A DNA stretch of 13,049 nt, from assembly GCA_001804165.1 (NCBI GenBank), contig MHFL01000010.1, positions 4,239 to 17,287 of the forward strand, read 5' to 3'. Below the pieces are notes generated by a model. It saw nothing but the letters and a program-made list of their open reading frames with translations. It made no database searches and was not told where the DNA came from. Made by a program: the position numbers and the translations under genes. Source of the DNA: Omnitrophica bacterium RIFCSPLOWO2_01_FULL_45_10 (GTDB lineage Bacteria > Omnitrophota > Gorgyraeia > 2-01-FULL-45-10). Below are positions 1-6,581 of the stretch, one piece after another (positions within the stretch are counted from its first letter, which is position 1; the number at the start of each line of letters is the position of its first letter).

Positions 1-1
1 A

Positions 2-964
2 AACCCTTTAAAGATGGATATATTTTTGATATACATCTCTGACATCAAGATTTCTCAAGATAGTTTCAATCCACACGTTGGCCAGACCACTCAAATTCTT
101 TATGAACTAAAGAACGATGCTAAATTAAGTATAAAGATTTACAATGATATAGGAGGACTGGTAAGAAATCTCATTGACAATCAGTTAAGGAGCCCTGGCG
201 AACAAAGCGAGGCCTGGGATGGCAAGGATAATAATGGTAATATCTTACCCGACGGAAACTATTACTTTGTCCTTGAAGATAGTATGAGCGGCACGCCAGA
301 GGTTATTTATGACCCTCAAGAGACAGGTGGTCAAGACATCTCTCACAGCATTGTCTTCTCCGCCGCTAACTTTAACACACTTAAGAATCAGCCATCTCTA
401 CTTACCTATAATCTACCCCGGCCCGCAAAGATTAATATTAAGGTAAGAATAAACAGGTACGAAGGGCCAGCCATCCGGGTAATAAAATACCAAGAGCCGA
501 CTGGCTCAGGCGAGCGCCAGACTATCTGGGATGGTAGAGATGAGATTGGCGAAATTGTCCCTTATAGGCAATATACTTTAGCAACCTGGGGTTATACCTT
601 AAGAGATAACTCCATTGTTATTGTGGGGGGAAGGCCGTCTATCTCAGAGACTCAAGCTGCACCTATTAAATTTAATCCTATCTTCAATCCTTATACAACT
701 ACCCAACAAAATTCAACCACTATCTCTTTTAGTCTTTCAGACGATGCCAAGATTGTCTTAGATATATATAATTCTAACAATGTTTTGGTCCGTCGATTGT
801 TAGATAATGTACTAAAATCGAAAGGGACAAATACGGTTGTCTGGGACGGAAAAAATAATAAGGGGAAAATCTTATCCTATGGTTTTTATCGTATTGAGCT
901 CCAGGCAGAAAAAGGCGGCAACTATTCTGATATAGTTACCGCGCATACGGAGGTGATTTATTAG
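2..964 (+). CDS. FlgD-type Ig-like repeat protein, 5'-truncated by the window edge
   Basis: The reading frame is open from base 2. The first ATG (base 14) has no Shine-Dalgarno sequence and would start almost inside the first domain without a signal peptide, so the true start probably lies upstream. Counting from that ATG, three copies of a roughly 85-100 residue module are visible (about 10-90, 110-200 and 217-300). Each has a FNP-type or related opening, a strand resembling LSIKIYNDIGGLVRNL, and the hallmark WDGxxxxGxxxxxGxY (69-83, 172-187 and 277-291); the middle copy is the most diverged. This is the FlgD Ig-like fold often found near the C-terminus of large exported bacterial proteins. 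It probably acts outside the cytoplasm in adhesion or structure. It sits 31 bp before a secreted-protein gene and the RHS gene, suggesting one transcription unit. Family call is firm; specific role unknown. Confidence 0.75.
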   Translation, partial: NPLKMDIFLIYISDIKISQDSFNPHVGQTTQILYELKNDAKLSIKIYNDIGGLVRNLIDNQLRSPGEQSEAWDGKDNNGNILPDGNYYFVLEDSMSGTPEVIYDPQETGGQDISHSIVFSAANFNTLKNQPSLLTYNLPRPAKINIKVRINRYEGPAIRVIKYQEPTGSGERQTIWDGRDEIGEIVPYRQYTLATWGYTLRDNSIVIVGGRPSISETQAAPIKFNPIFNPYTTTQQNSTTISFSLSDDAKIVLDIYNSNNVLVRRLLDNVLKSKGTNTVVWDGKNNKGKILSYGFYRIELQAEKGGNYSDIVTAHTEVIY

Positions 965-977
965 GGACTGTCCCTAA
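961..977. repeat. Perfect palindrome of the GGGAC/GTCCC type over a stop codon
   Basis: TTAGGGAC-T-GTCCCTAA has 8-bp arms around T969. It overlaps the TAG stop (962-964) of the FlgD-like gene and ends 3 bp before the Shine-Dalgarno sequence of the next gene. The core GGGACTGTCCC recurs twice inside the RHS gene (4528-4554), so this is a dispersed element rather than a chance hairpin. No T-tract follows, so it is not a typical intrinsic terminator. Confidence 0.7.
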
Positions 978-995
978 ATTAAAGGAGTTCTATAA

Positions 996-1442
996 ATGAG
1001 GTTAATTAATTTTAAAATATCGGCTTTAATCGTGTGCTTGCTCTTTGTATATTTAACAGAAGCATTTGCTGGTAGTTCGATCTCTATTTCCTTAGTCTAT
1101 CCACAAAAAACCAATGCTCCAAAGAGAGAGCTAAATCGGATTGAAGGCCCCCCCGTAGTTACAGGAGATGTTTCAGTAAAGGTAGTGGGCATAAGGCCTG
1201 AGCAGTTAAGAAACCCCAATCTTTATGTAGAATATTTTCTTGATGACAATTTAGTCTATTCAACCGAAGATAAAAAAAAGATTGGCCAGGATAGATTGAA
1301 GTCCTTAGGATTTATCTTAAATACGCGCTCATCTCCTGATGGGCTACATACCTTGGTTGCTAACCTGTGGGATAAAGATGGTCCATCGGCTATTGGGATG
1401 AGGAAAATTATTATTCAAAACGAGCAAAAAAATGAAGATTAA
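996..1442 (+). CDS. Secreted protein of unknown function (148 aa)
   Basis: The start is set by AAAGGAG at 981-987, eight bases before the ATG. The N-terminus is a clear Sec signal peptide: MRLINFK, a hydrophobic stretch (about 8-22) and a likely cleavage after AFA (23-25). The mature part of roughly 120 residues has alternating beta-like segments (VVTGDVSVKVVGI, LYVEYFLDDNLVYST, DGLHTLVANLWDKDG), resembling a single Ig-like or CARDB-type beta-sandwich. I do not recognise a named family. Its last 11 bp overlap the start of the RHS gene, so the two are probably translationally coupled and co-expressed. It could be an accessory or surface partner of the RHS protein, but that rests only on position. 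Confidence 0.7.
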   Translation: MRLINFKISALIVCLLFVYLTEAFAGSSISISLVYPQKTNAPKRELNRIEGPPVVTGDVSVKVVGIRPEQLRNPNLYVEYFLDDNLVYSTEDKKKIGQDRLKSLGFILNTRSSPDGLHTLVANLWDKDGPSAIGMRKIIIQNEQKNED

Positions 1443-4400
1443 AAAGACCTTAATTTTTAGACTTCTATCTATATTCATACTCATTGCGTTTATCTGCGAG
1501 TCATCTTTAATTAGCTCCACTGCCTATGCAGAAGTTCCTTGTTGGAATGACGGCTATATCGACTATGCTTATGGCGGCGACCCTTCATTAGGCGGAGGCC
1601 CAAACCCTCGAGGGTCCCAAAATGCTGGCGACCCTGTAAATGTAGCTACTGGTAATTACGCTTATGAGAACACGGATTTTACTATACCTTCTCGAGGAGA
1701 TCCCATTGAATTTAACCGTTTTTACAATAGCCAGGATGGTTATGACGGTCCTTTAGGAATCGGCTGGAGCCATAATTACAATATCTTTCTTGTGGAGGTT
1801 GTTGGTGGCTCAGGAGAAAATTATGTGATTCGGCGTAACCCAGAGGGCGATAAGGACGAATTCAGGCAAAACCCTGACGGGACTTACAGCGCACCTCAAG
1901 GCGTCTTTGATACACTTACCAAGGAAGGCCAAAACTATGTTATTATCACCAAACACGGCACGAGCTATCGCTTCAATTCCACAGGTTACCTTACCTCCAT
2001 TACAGACCGAAATCAAAATCAGATTATCCTAACTTACGATTCTGAAACTGGCGTTTTAACTAAAGTCGCGGATGCCTTAGGCAGATTCATATTATTTGAA
2101 TATAACTCTGGGCAAAAGCTCTCCAAAATAATAGATTTCACCGGAAGGACATGGCGCTATGTGTATGCCAATGGTGATTTAATCTCTGTTACTATACCTT
2201 CCACCACTGAATTTCCTTTTGGCACCACTACCACTTATACCCATAACGAGCATAACCTTTCATCCATCACTGATGCCAAGGGAAATACTTACTTGAGTAT
2301 CACCTATGACTCCGTGGATAGGGTAGATACTATGACCCAGGGAATGTATTCCTACGATTTTAATTATTCCCCCGGTTTCACCACAGTTTATGACCGTAGA
2401 GGCAACTGGACTGACTATGCCTTAAATGCAGATGGCACCACTAATAAGATGACCCAGAGCCTAACCCATGAAACAAGTTATACGTATAATTCCGCTAAAT
2501 TGATTACCAAGATTGTATATCCCAAAGGAAACTCTATTGAATATATCTATGATAATAAAGGTAATCGTTTAGAGATACGGCGTAAACCCAATGCAGGCTC
2601 TAACCAAGCCGATATAGTTACTACCTTTACCTATGAGCCCAAATATAACTTTATTAAAACCTTAACTGATCCAAAGGGCTATACCGTGACCTGCTACTAT
2701 GACTATGAGGAAGCCATCTTAGGCGACTTAAATCAGGATGGAATAACTACCCAAGCTCAAGGAAATTTAGTTAAGATAGCCGAGCCTCAAGTTGCAGAAG
2801 GAACTCCCGAGGCCAAATTCACCTACAATAGTGTTGGTCAAATAGAAAAGGTTATAGATTCAGATGGCAGCGCAACTAAATATGAATATTATCCTCTAAA
2901 TAGTTATCTTCATAAAGTCATCCAAGACCTTGGCGGCCTTAACTTTGTCAGTGAGATGACCTATGATTTAGTGGGCAATGCGAAAACTATTAAAGACCCT
3001 AAAGGAAACACCACTACCTTTGAATATGATAGCCACAATAACCGCACCAAGACCGTCTCAGCCGCCCCTTTTAACTACATCACCACATACAAATACGATG
3101 CCAATGACAACTTGGTCCAAGAGGATAGACAAACAGATAACCCGGGCAACCCTTGGCAGTCTACCTATTATACCTATGATAGCTTAGATAAACTCCAAAC
3201 CATAAGAGATGATTTAGGAAACACTACCGCCTACTCCTATGATGCCAATGATAACCTTGCTTCTATTAAAGACGCAGAATTAAACTCTAACCTCTATGAA
3301 TACGACGAGAGAAATCTTCTCTCTAAGGTAACCGATGCTGAAGGAAATACCGCCGAATATACTTACGGTAGGAATCGGAACCTCGAGGAGATAAAAGACG
3401 CCAAAGGGAATACCACCACCTACACCTATGATGACCTTGACCGGCTGATTAAGATTACTTATGCAGATAACTCTACAGAGGAATATACCTATGATGCCAA
3501 TTACAACCTCACCTACAAAATAGACCCCAAGCGCCAAATCTTTTACTACGAATATGACTCACTTAACCGAATGACTCAAAAGGGTCTCTTCCCGAAAGGG
3601 TCTAATCCTGAGAGTGAGGTAACTTATGTCTATGATTTAGGCTCAAAGCTCACCTCAGTTAGTGACTCTACTGGCACCGCTACCTACGCCTATGACAACT
3701 CGAACCGTCTCACCCAGGTAACCTATCCTGGCCCTAAATCTGTATCCTATGAATACGATGCCAATTCTAACCGCAAAAAACTCACCTATCCCGACTCAAG
3801 TTATATCACCTATGAATACGACTCTCTCGACCGTCCAACTGCGATTAAGAATGAGTCAGGTAATTCTATATCTTCCTATAGCCATGATGCGCTCTTTCGC
3901 AGAACTCAAGCCAACTACGCCAATAATACGCAAGCCCTCTATCAATACGATGCTGTAGACCGCATGACCAAACTTACTAACCAACTAACAAATCAGCCAA
4001 CTAACAAAATATCTGAATTTGTCTATACCTACGATAAAATATATAACCGCGAATCTATGACCACCCTCTCTGGCATCCACAACTACACCTATGATAAAAT
4101 CTATCAACTAAAGACTGTAGACTATCCTTCTGGCTATACTTTTCCTGACACTACCTTTAACTATGATGCTGCGGGTAACCGTATATCAAGTGTAAATGGC
4201 GGCACTACTAATTACACCGCTAACTCCCTCAACCAATACACCCAAGTAGGCGGCGCTACCTACGCCTATGACTCCAATGGCAACCTTACATCTGACGGTA
4301 CCTTTACCTATACCTATGACTATGAGAACCGGCTGACTTCTGCCACCAAGACCGGCACCACTGCCACCTACAAGTACAATACTTTTGGCAGAAGGATAGA

Positions 4401-5394
4401 GAAGACCGTTAATGGTATAACTACCAGATTCCTCTATGACGGAGAGCATATTATTGCTGAGTATGATACCCAAGGAAACCTAAAAACCAAATACATCTAT
4501 GGCCCAGCAGTAGATGAGCCAATCAAAGGACTGTCCCCAACGGGGACTGTCCCTGAATGGTATTATCATTACGACGGTCTCGGCTCAGTTACCAATCTCA
4601 CTGATTCCTCTGGCACAGTCCTTGAGTCCTACTCCTATGATGCCTATGGAAGACCTCAAATTGGCTCAAGTCTTGGCAACAGATTTATGTTCACAGGAAG
4701 GGAGTTCGACGAGGAGACAGGGCTTTACTACTACAGGGCAAGGCATTATTCACCTGTAATCGGAAGGTTTTTAGAGAGGGACCCGCTGGGATATATCGAT
4801 GATAATATCAATCTTTATACTTACGTTGGTAACAATCCTTTGAATTGGGTAGATCCGTATGGTTGGTCCAAAAGGAATAGGGATTTGTTAGATGCCGCAT
4901 CAGACTTCTGCGCTGGATGGGGAGACGGACTTACATATGGGGGTACCGGATTGGTTCGAGAACTGTTTGGCTACGATTACATAGTTGATAAAGATTCTGG
5001 TTCGTATTTAACTGGCCAAGTGGTAGCTGTCGTACACAGTGCTGCGATGGGCAAGGCAGTACCAACTGCCGGAGCTAAAGCACCAGGAAAAGTGTTTTCT
5101 CATTGGATTCCCGACCGCACACTCAAGAAGTTTGGTTTGGAAAATTCACGTTTGGGAAAATCGATTCTTAATGGCAATTATGTAACGCCTGCGCGCCATT
5201 ATTATCACGACCCACATGCAGTAATGAAGGGCTGGACACATGTGAACAATCCTAAATTGCGTCAAGTTCCTAAATGGAATCCAGTACGTCGGCAGTTTGA
5301 TAGAATTCCAAATGTGTATAAGAAGGGCGCTGCCTATGGTGCAGCCGGTAAGACCGAGTACGATATACTTGATAGCTGTGAAGAAGAAGAATAG
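1432..5394 (+). CDS. Secreted RHS/YD-repeat protein with a variable C-terminal (toxin-like) tip
   Basis: Residues 1-34 are a Sec signal peptide (MKIKKT, hydrophobic 8-22, AYA). Residues 66-120 match the DUF6531-like head of RHS proteins (GDPVNVATGNY, FNRFYNS, LGIGWSHNY). Dozens of YD repeats (YDxxGN/DxxNxxTxxxD) follow to about residue 1030; in known RHS proteins these form a hollow beta-shell. The RHS-associated core is complete: HYDGLGSVTNLTDSSG (from 1046), FTGREFDEETGLYYYRARHY, RFLERDPLGY and NPLNWVDPYG (ends 1144). The 176 residues beyond are a different, non-repetitive region: a helical pre-toxin-like part (AGWGDGLTYGGTGLVRELFG) and a His-rich end with FSHWIP (His1224), NGNYVTP and RHYYHDPH (His1256, His1259, His1262). 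A tip toxin is inferred; its activity is unassigned. A dockerin/EF-hand-like GDLNQDGITT lies near residue 435. Shine-Dalgarno is weak, so translation may depend on the overlapping upstream gene. Two short repeat insertions sit in frame. Confidence 0.9.
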   Translation: MKIKKTLIFRLLSIFILIAFICESSLISSTAYAEVPCWNDGYIDYAYGGDPSLGGGPNPRGSQNAGDPVNVATGNYAYENTDFTIPSRGDPIEFNRFYNSQDGYDGPLGIGWSHNYNIFLVEVVGGSGENYVIRRNPEGDKDEFRQNPDGTYSAPQGVFDTLTKEGQNYVIITKHGTSYRFNSTGYLTSITDRNQNQIILTYDSETGVLTKVADALGRFILFEYNSGQKLSKIIDFTGRTWRYVYANGDLISVTIPSTTEFPFGTTTTYTHNEHNLSSITDAKGNTYLSITYDSVDRVDTMTQGMYSYDFNYSPGFTTVYDRRGNWTDYALNADGTTNKMTQSLTHETSYTYNSAKLITKIVYPKGNSIEYIYDNKGNRLEIRRKPNAGSNQADIVTTFTYEPKYNFIKTLTDPKGYTVTCYYDYEEAILGDLNQDGITTQAQGNLVKIAEPQVAEGTPEAKFTYNSVGQIEKVIDSDGSATKYEYYPLNSYLHKVIQDLGGLNFVSEMTYDLVGNAKTIKDPKGNTTTFEYDSHNNRTKTVSAAPFNYITTYKYDANDNLVQEDRQTDNPGNPWQSTYYTYDSLDKLQTIRDDLGNTTAYSYDANDNLASIKDAELNSNLYEYDERNLLSKVTDAEGNTAEYTYGRNRNLEEIKDAKGNTTTYTYDDLDRLIKITYADNSTEEYTYDANYNLTYKIDPKRQIFYYEYDSLNRMTQKGLFPKGSNPESEVTYVYDLGSKLTSVSDSTGTATYAYDNSNRLTQVTYPGPKSVSYEYDANSNRKKLTYPDSSYITYEYDSLDRPTAIKNESGNSISSYSHDALFRRTQANYANNTQALYQYDAVDRMTKLTNQLTNQPTNKISEFVYTYDKIYNRESMTTLSGIHNYTYDKIYQLKTVDYPSGYTFPDTTFNYDAAGNRISSVNGGTTNYTANSLNQYTQVGGATYAYDSNGNLTSDGTFTYTYDYENRLTSATKTGTTATYKYNTFGRRIEKTVNGITTRFLYDGEHIIAEYDTQGNLKTKYIYGPAVDEPIKGLSPTGTVPEWYYHYDGLGSVTNLTDSSGTVLESYSYDAYGRPQIGSSLGNRFMFTGREFDEETGLYYYRARHYSPVIGRFLERDPLGYIDDNINLYTYVGNNPLNWVDPYGWSKRNRDLLDAASDFCAGWGDGLTYGGTGLVRELFGYDYIVDKDSGSYLTGQVVAVVHSAAMGKAVPTAGAKAPGKVFSHWIPDRTLKKFGLENSRLGKSILNGNYVTPARHYYHDPHAVMKGWTHVNNPKLRQVPKWNPVRRQFDRIPNVYKKGAAYGAAGKTEYDILDSCEEEE
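3973..4008. repeat. In-frame 8-bp tandem repeat inside the RHS gene
   Basis: Four and a half units with period 8 read CTTACTAA, CCAACTAA, CAAATCAG, CCAACTAA, CAAA. Together they are 36 bp, so the frame is kept, and they encode LTNQLTNQPTNK (RHS residues 848-859). That low-complexity segment lies between two YD repeats and does not look like YD sequence itself. It is probably a dispersed short tandem repeat that has been accommodated in a loop. Confidence 0.6.
4528..4554. repeat. Paired GGGACTGTCCC palindromes inserted in frame in the RHS core
   Basis: Two copies, GGACTGTCCCC (4528-4538) and GGGGACTGTCCCT (4542-4554), are separated by AAC. Each is palindromic around a central T, and the pair can also fold into one longer hairpin. 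They encode GLSPTGTVP (residues 1033-1041), located just before the conserved RHS core (WYYHYDGLGS). This is the same core as the palindrome at 961-977. Confidence 0.75.
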
Positions 5395-5423
5395 AAGTAG
5401 TTACAGGAGCGCAAATAAAAATA

Positions 5424-5440
5424 GGGACAGACACCAATTT
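5424..5440. repeat. GGGACAGACACC-type repeat remnant downstream of the RHS gene
   Basis: GGGACAGACACCAATTT lies in the 127-bp gap between the RHS gene and the transposase. It shares the GGGACA core with the palindromes at 961 and 4528 and with the transposase-flanking hairpin at 5991. From memory, this string recurs in intergenic DNA of many bacteria that carry RAYT genes. It looks like a single half-element. The rest of the gap up to 5464 shows no terminator or gene. Confidence 0.4.
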
Positions 5441-5477
5441 TAATTTCAGAAACGAGTAATAGGGCTTCACGAAACTC

Positions 5478-5505
5478 GGATAGGCGGGGTTTTCTAACCC
5501 CGCAT
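5478..5505 (+). repeat. REP element, left copy (+ orientation)
   Basis: GGATAG is followed by an 8-bp stem (GCGGGGTT, 5484-5491, with AACCCCGC, 5496-5503), a TTCT loop and AT. The conserved tag before a hairpin matches the layout of REP sequences recognised by RAYT proteins, where a short 5' tag acts as the guide or cleavage motif. The copy at 5991-6018 has the same tag, loop and stem base on the opposite strand. Confidence 0.7.
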
Positions 5506-5521
5506 CACAATGAGGTAAAGA

Positions 5522-6031
5522 ATGCCGAGATTAAAACACATTCATCTTGAAGGATATCCTTATTTTATTACCACAACAACAAGGGAAAATATAAAGGTTT
5601 TTTCAGAGCAGAAATGGGCCGATAGCCTTTTATCTTGTCTATATTATGGGAGAGAAAATAACTGGTATCTTCTGCTCTCGTTCGTAATAATGCCAGAACA
5701 TCTACATCTGGTTGTAGTGCCGCAAAGTAAGAATATCTCACAGATAATGAAGGCTATAAAGGGCTATTCAGCAAGACTGATAAATTCATATAGTCAAGAC
5801 AAAGGGTCTCTTTGGCAAGAGGGTTTTTATGATTACATTCTAGATAGCGAAGAGAAACTTTTGACAAAGATTAAATACATTGAAGAAAATCCTGTTAGGG
5901 CAGGATTAGTTTCCGAAGCGGAATTTTATCGTTATTCATCTGCACACAAACAAAATTCAGTAGATTTAGAGATATATTTAAATAAAAGAAATGCGGGACA
6001 AGAATGTCCCGCCTATCCAGTGCAGGGATAG
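5522..6031 (+). CDS. REP-associated tyrosine transposase (RAYT, Y1/HUH family)
   Basis: Single-strand DNA transposase of the IS200-like Y1 superfamily, 169 aa, normal for RAYTs. Visible motifs: N-terminal YPYFITTTT (12-20), the metal-binding HUH motif in MPEHLHLVV (His60, His62), LWQEGFYDYIL (98-107) and YIEENPVRAGLV (119-130). By comparison with E. coli TnpA-REP, Tyr119 in the last motif is the likely nucleophile; Tyr103 and Tyr105 are alternatives. GAGGT at 5512-5516 precedes the ATG by five bases. All catalytic motifs are intact, so it may be active. The last 12 residues (AGQECPAYPVQG) are encoded by the right REP hairpin, so the element overlaps and sets the end of the gene. Known RAYTs bind and nick REP hairpins; the substrate here is inferred to be the two flanking REPs. 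Confidence 0.9.
   Translation: MPRLKHIHLEGYPYFITTTTRENIKVFSEQKWADSLLSCLYYGRENNWYLLLSFVIMPEHLHLVVVPQSKNISQIMKAIKGYSARLINSYSQDKGSLWQEGFYDYILDSEEKLLTKIKYIEENPVRAGLVSEAEFYRYSSAHKQNSVDLEIYLNKRNAGQECPAYPVQG
5991..6018 (-). repeat. REP element, right copy (- orientation)
   Basis: Read on the minus strand it is GGATAG, stem GCGGGACA with TGTCCCGC, loop TTCT, then AT: the same plan as the left copy. The three inner stem pairs differ from the left copy (GTT/AAC against ACA/TGT) and all three are compensated. It overlaps the 3' end of the transposase gene. A further GGATAG at 6026-6031 forms a 6-bp inverted pair with this copy's own tag (CTATCC, 6013-6018). Confidence 0.75.
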
Positions 6032-6037
6032 TAAGTT

Positions 6038-6141
6038 TTTCACCTCCACCCCCATAAAAATGGGTGAATTTAGCATTTTACCGACGAGAAGTGCAGTTGT
6101 AATATTAAGAGTTATAAGCGGTTACGTATGTGGAGGTGAAA
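6038..6141. repeat. 12-bp inverted repeat downstream of the transposase
   Basis: TTTCACCTCCAC (6038-6049) pairs exactly with GTGGAGGTGAAA (6130-6141) across 80 bp. A small nested hairpin lies just inside the left arm (CCCAT-AAAA-ATGGG, 6051-6064). The stretch 6032-6228 otherwise holds no credible gene. It may be part of the transposable unit, a separate MITE-like element, or the fold of an RNA; the sequence alone does not decide. Confidence 0.5.
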
Positions 6142-6228
6142 TCAAAATATGTGCGCTCGTAACATACTCTAAATAAAGATGTTATGAGTTTCGTGAAGGG
6201 CACAAATGAGTAAAAAAAGGAGACGAAC

Positions 6229-6441
6229 ATGAACCAAAAGTGTGACGCTAAGAGATTGATTCCACGAGTAGCGCTAATTGGAGTGGTTGTGTTGACCCTG
6301 CTCTTGGGGCTGCCCCAGAAGGCTTTTGCCCCGATAGATGCAATCGTTACAAGGGTTACGCCGACGGAAACTGCGCTTGCGGCGGAGGCGTACCTAGGAC
6401 AGCTTATACCATTTATGCGTATAACCGAGAGAATTAAGTAG
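6229..6441 (+). CDS. Small signal-peptide ORF, possibly a frameshifted secreted Cys-rich protein
   Basis: The start is supported by AAGGAG at 6217-6222, six bases before the ATG. Residues 1-34 form a good Sec signal peptide (MNQKCDAKRLIPR, hydrophobic VALIGVVVLTLLLGL, cleavage near AFA). The remaining 36 residues (TRVTPTETALAAEAYLGQ and on) do not resemble a folded domain. A different frame of the same DNA, from about 6324 to a TAA at 6435, reads FCPDRCNRYKGYADGNCACG and then GGVPRTAYTIYAYNREN, which looks far more protein-like. A one-base deletion near the TTTT/CCCC runs at 6324-6332 would join the signal peptide to that reading. I therefore see either an intact 70-residue exported peptide or a pseudogene of a Cys-rich secreted protein. 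No family is recognised. Confidence 0.45.
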   Translation: MNQKCDAKRLIPRVALIGVVVLTLLLGLPQKAFAPIDAIVTRVTPTETALAAEAYLGQLIPFMRITERIK

Positions 6442-6524
6442 TGGTTTAGATCGGACCGCATTTACAACAGTCAGGTGCTTATCACGATTACGAATACGCC
6501 CGCCAGAAATAAATCTAAATGTCC

Positions 6525-6553
6525 TTGACTTTAAATGCGACGAATGATACTAT
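6525..6553 (+). promoter_or_regulatory. Sigma70-type promoter with extended -10 for the OmpA-like gene
   Basis: TTGACT (6525-6530, five of six against TTGACA) is 17 bp from TACTAT (6548-6553, four of six). TGA directly before the -10 gives an extended -10 (TGn). An AT-rich stretch and a strong AAGGAGGG (6566-6573) follow, then the ATG at 6582. This is the best promoter I can see in the window. The gap 6442-6581 holds nothing else convincing. Confidence 0.6.
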
Positions 6554-6581
6554 TAAAAATAATTCAAGGAGGGAATAATAT

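Larger units (their letters stand above)
5465..6198. mobile_element. RAYT cassette bounded by a 13-bp inverted repeat
   Basis: CTTCACGAAACTC (5465-5477) recurs exactly inverted as GAGTTTCGTGAAG (6186-6198). Between them lie a REP hairpin, the transposase gene, a second REP hairpin in opposite orientation, and another inverted-repeat pair. The left outer repeat abuts the left REP with no gap. I see no convincing target-site duplication beyond a weak GAGTAA at 5454-5459 and 6208-6213. RAYTs of the Y1 family are not expected to make one. The cassette limits are inferred from the repeat. Confidence 0.55.

Noticed and set aside
5454..6213. GAGTAA direct repeat (5454-5459 and 6208-6213) as a target-site duplication of the RAYT cassette
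   Set aside because: Only six common bases, offset differently from the two 13-bp arms, and Y1-family transposition does not normally create duplications.
6324..6335. Programmed -1 frameshift site in the small secreted ORF
   Set aside because: GCTTTTGCCCC does not make a standard slippery heptamer and no downstream stimulatory hairpin is evident; a simple indel is more likely.
6105..6461. 118-codon open frame on the minus strand
   Set aside because: It overlaps the small signal-peptide ORF and the inverted repeats, has no Shine-Dalgarno and shows no recognisable domain; it reads as antisense noise.
6522..6570. 7-bp inverted repeat TCCTTGA/TCAAGGA covering the Shine-Dalgarno of the OmpA-like gene
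   Set aside because: The left arm lies in the -35 box, so it would not be in the transcript and cannot form an RNA switch from this promoter.
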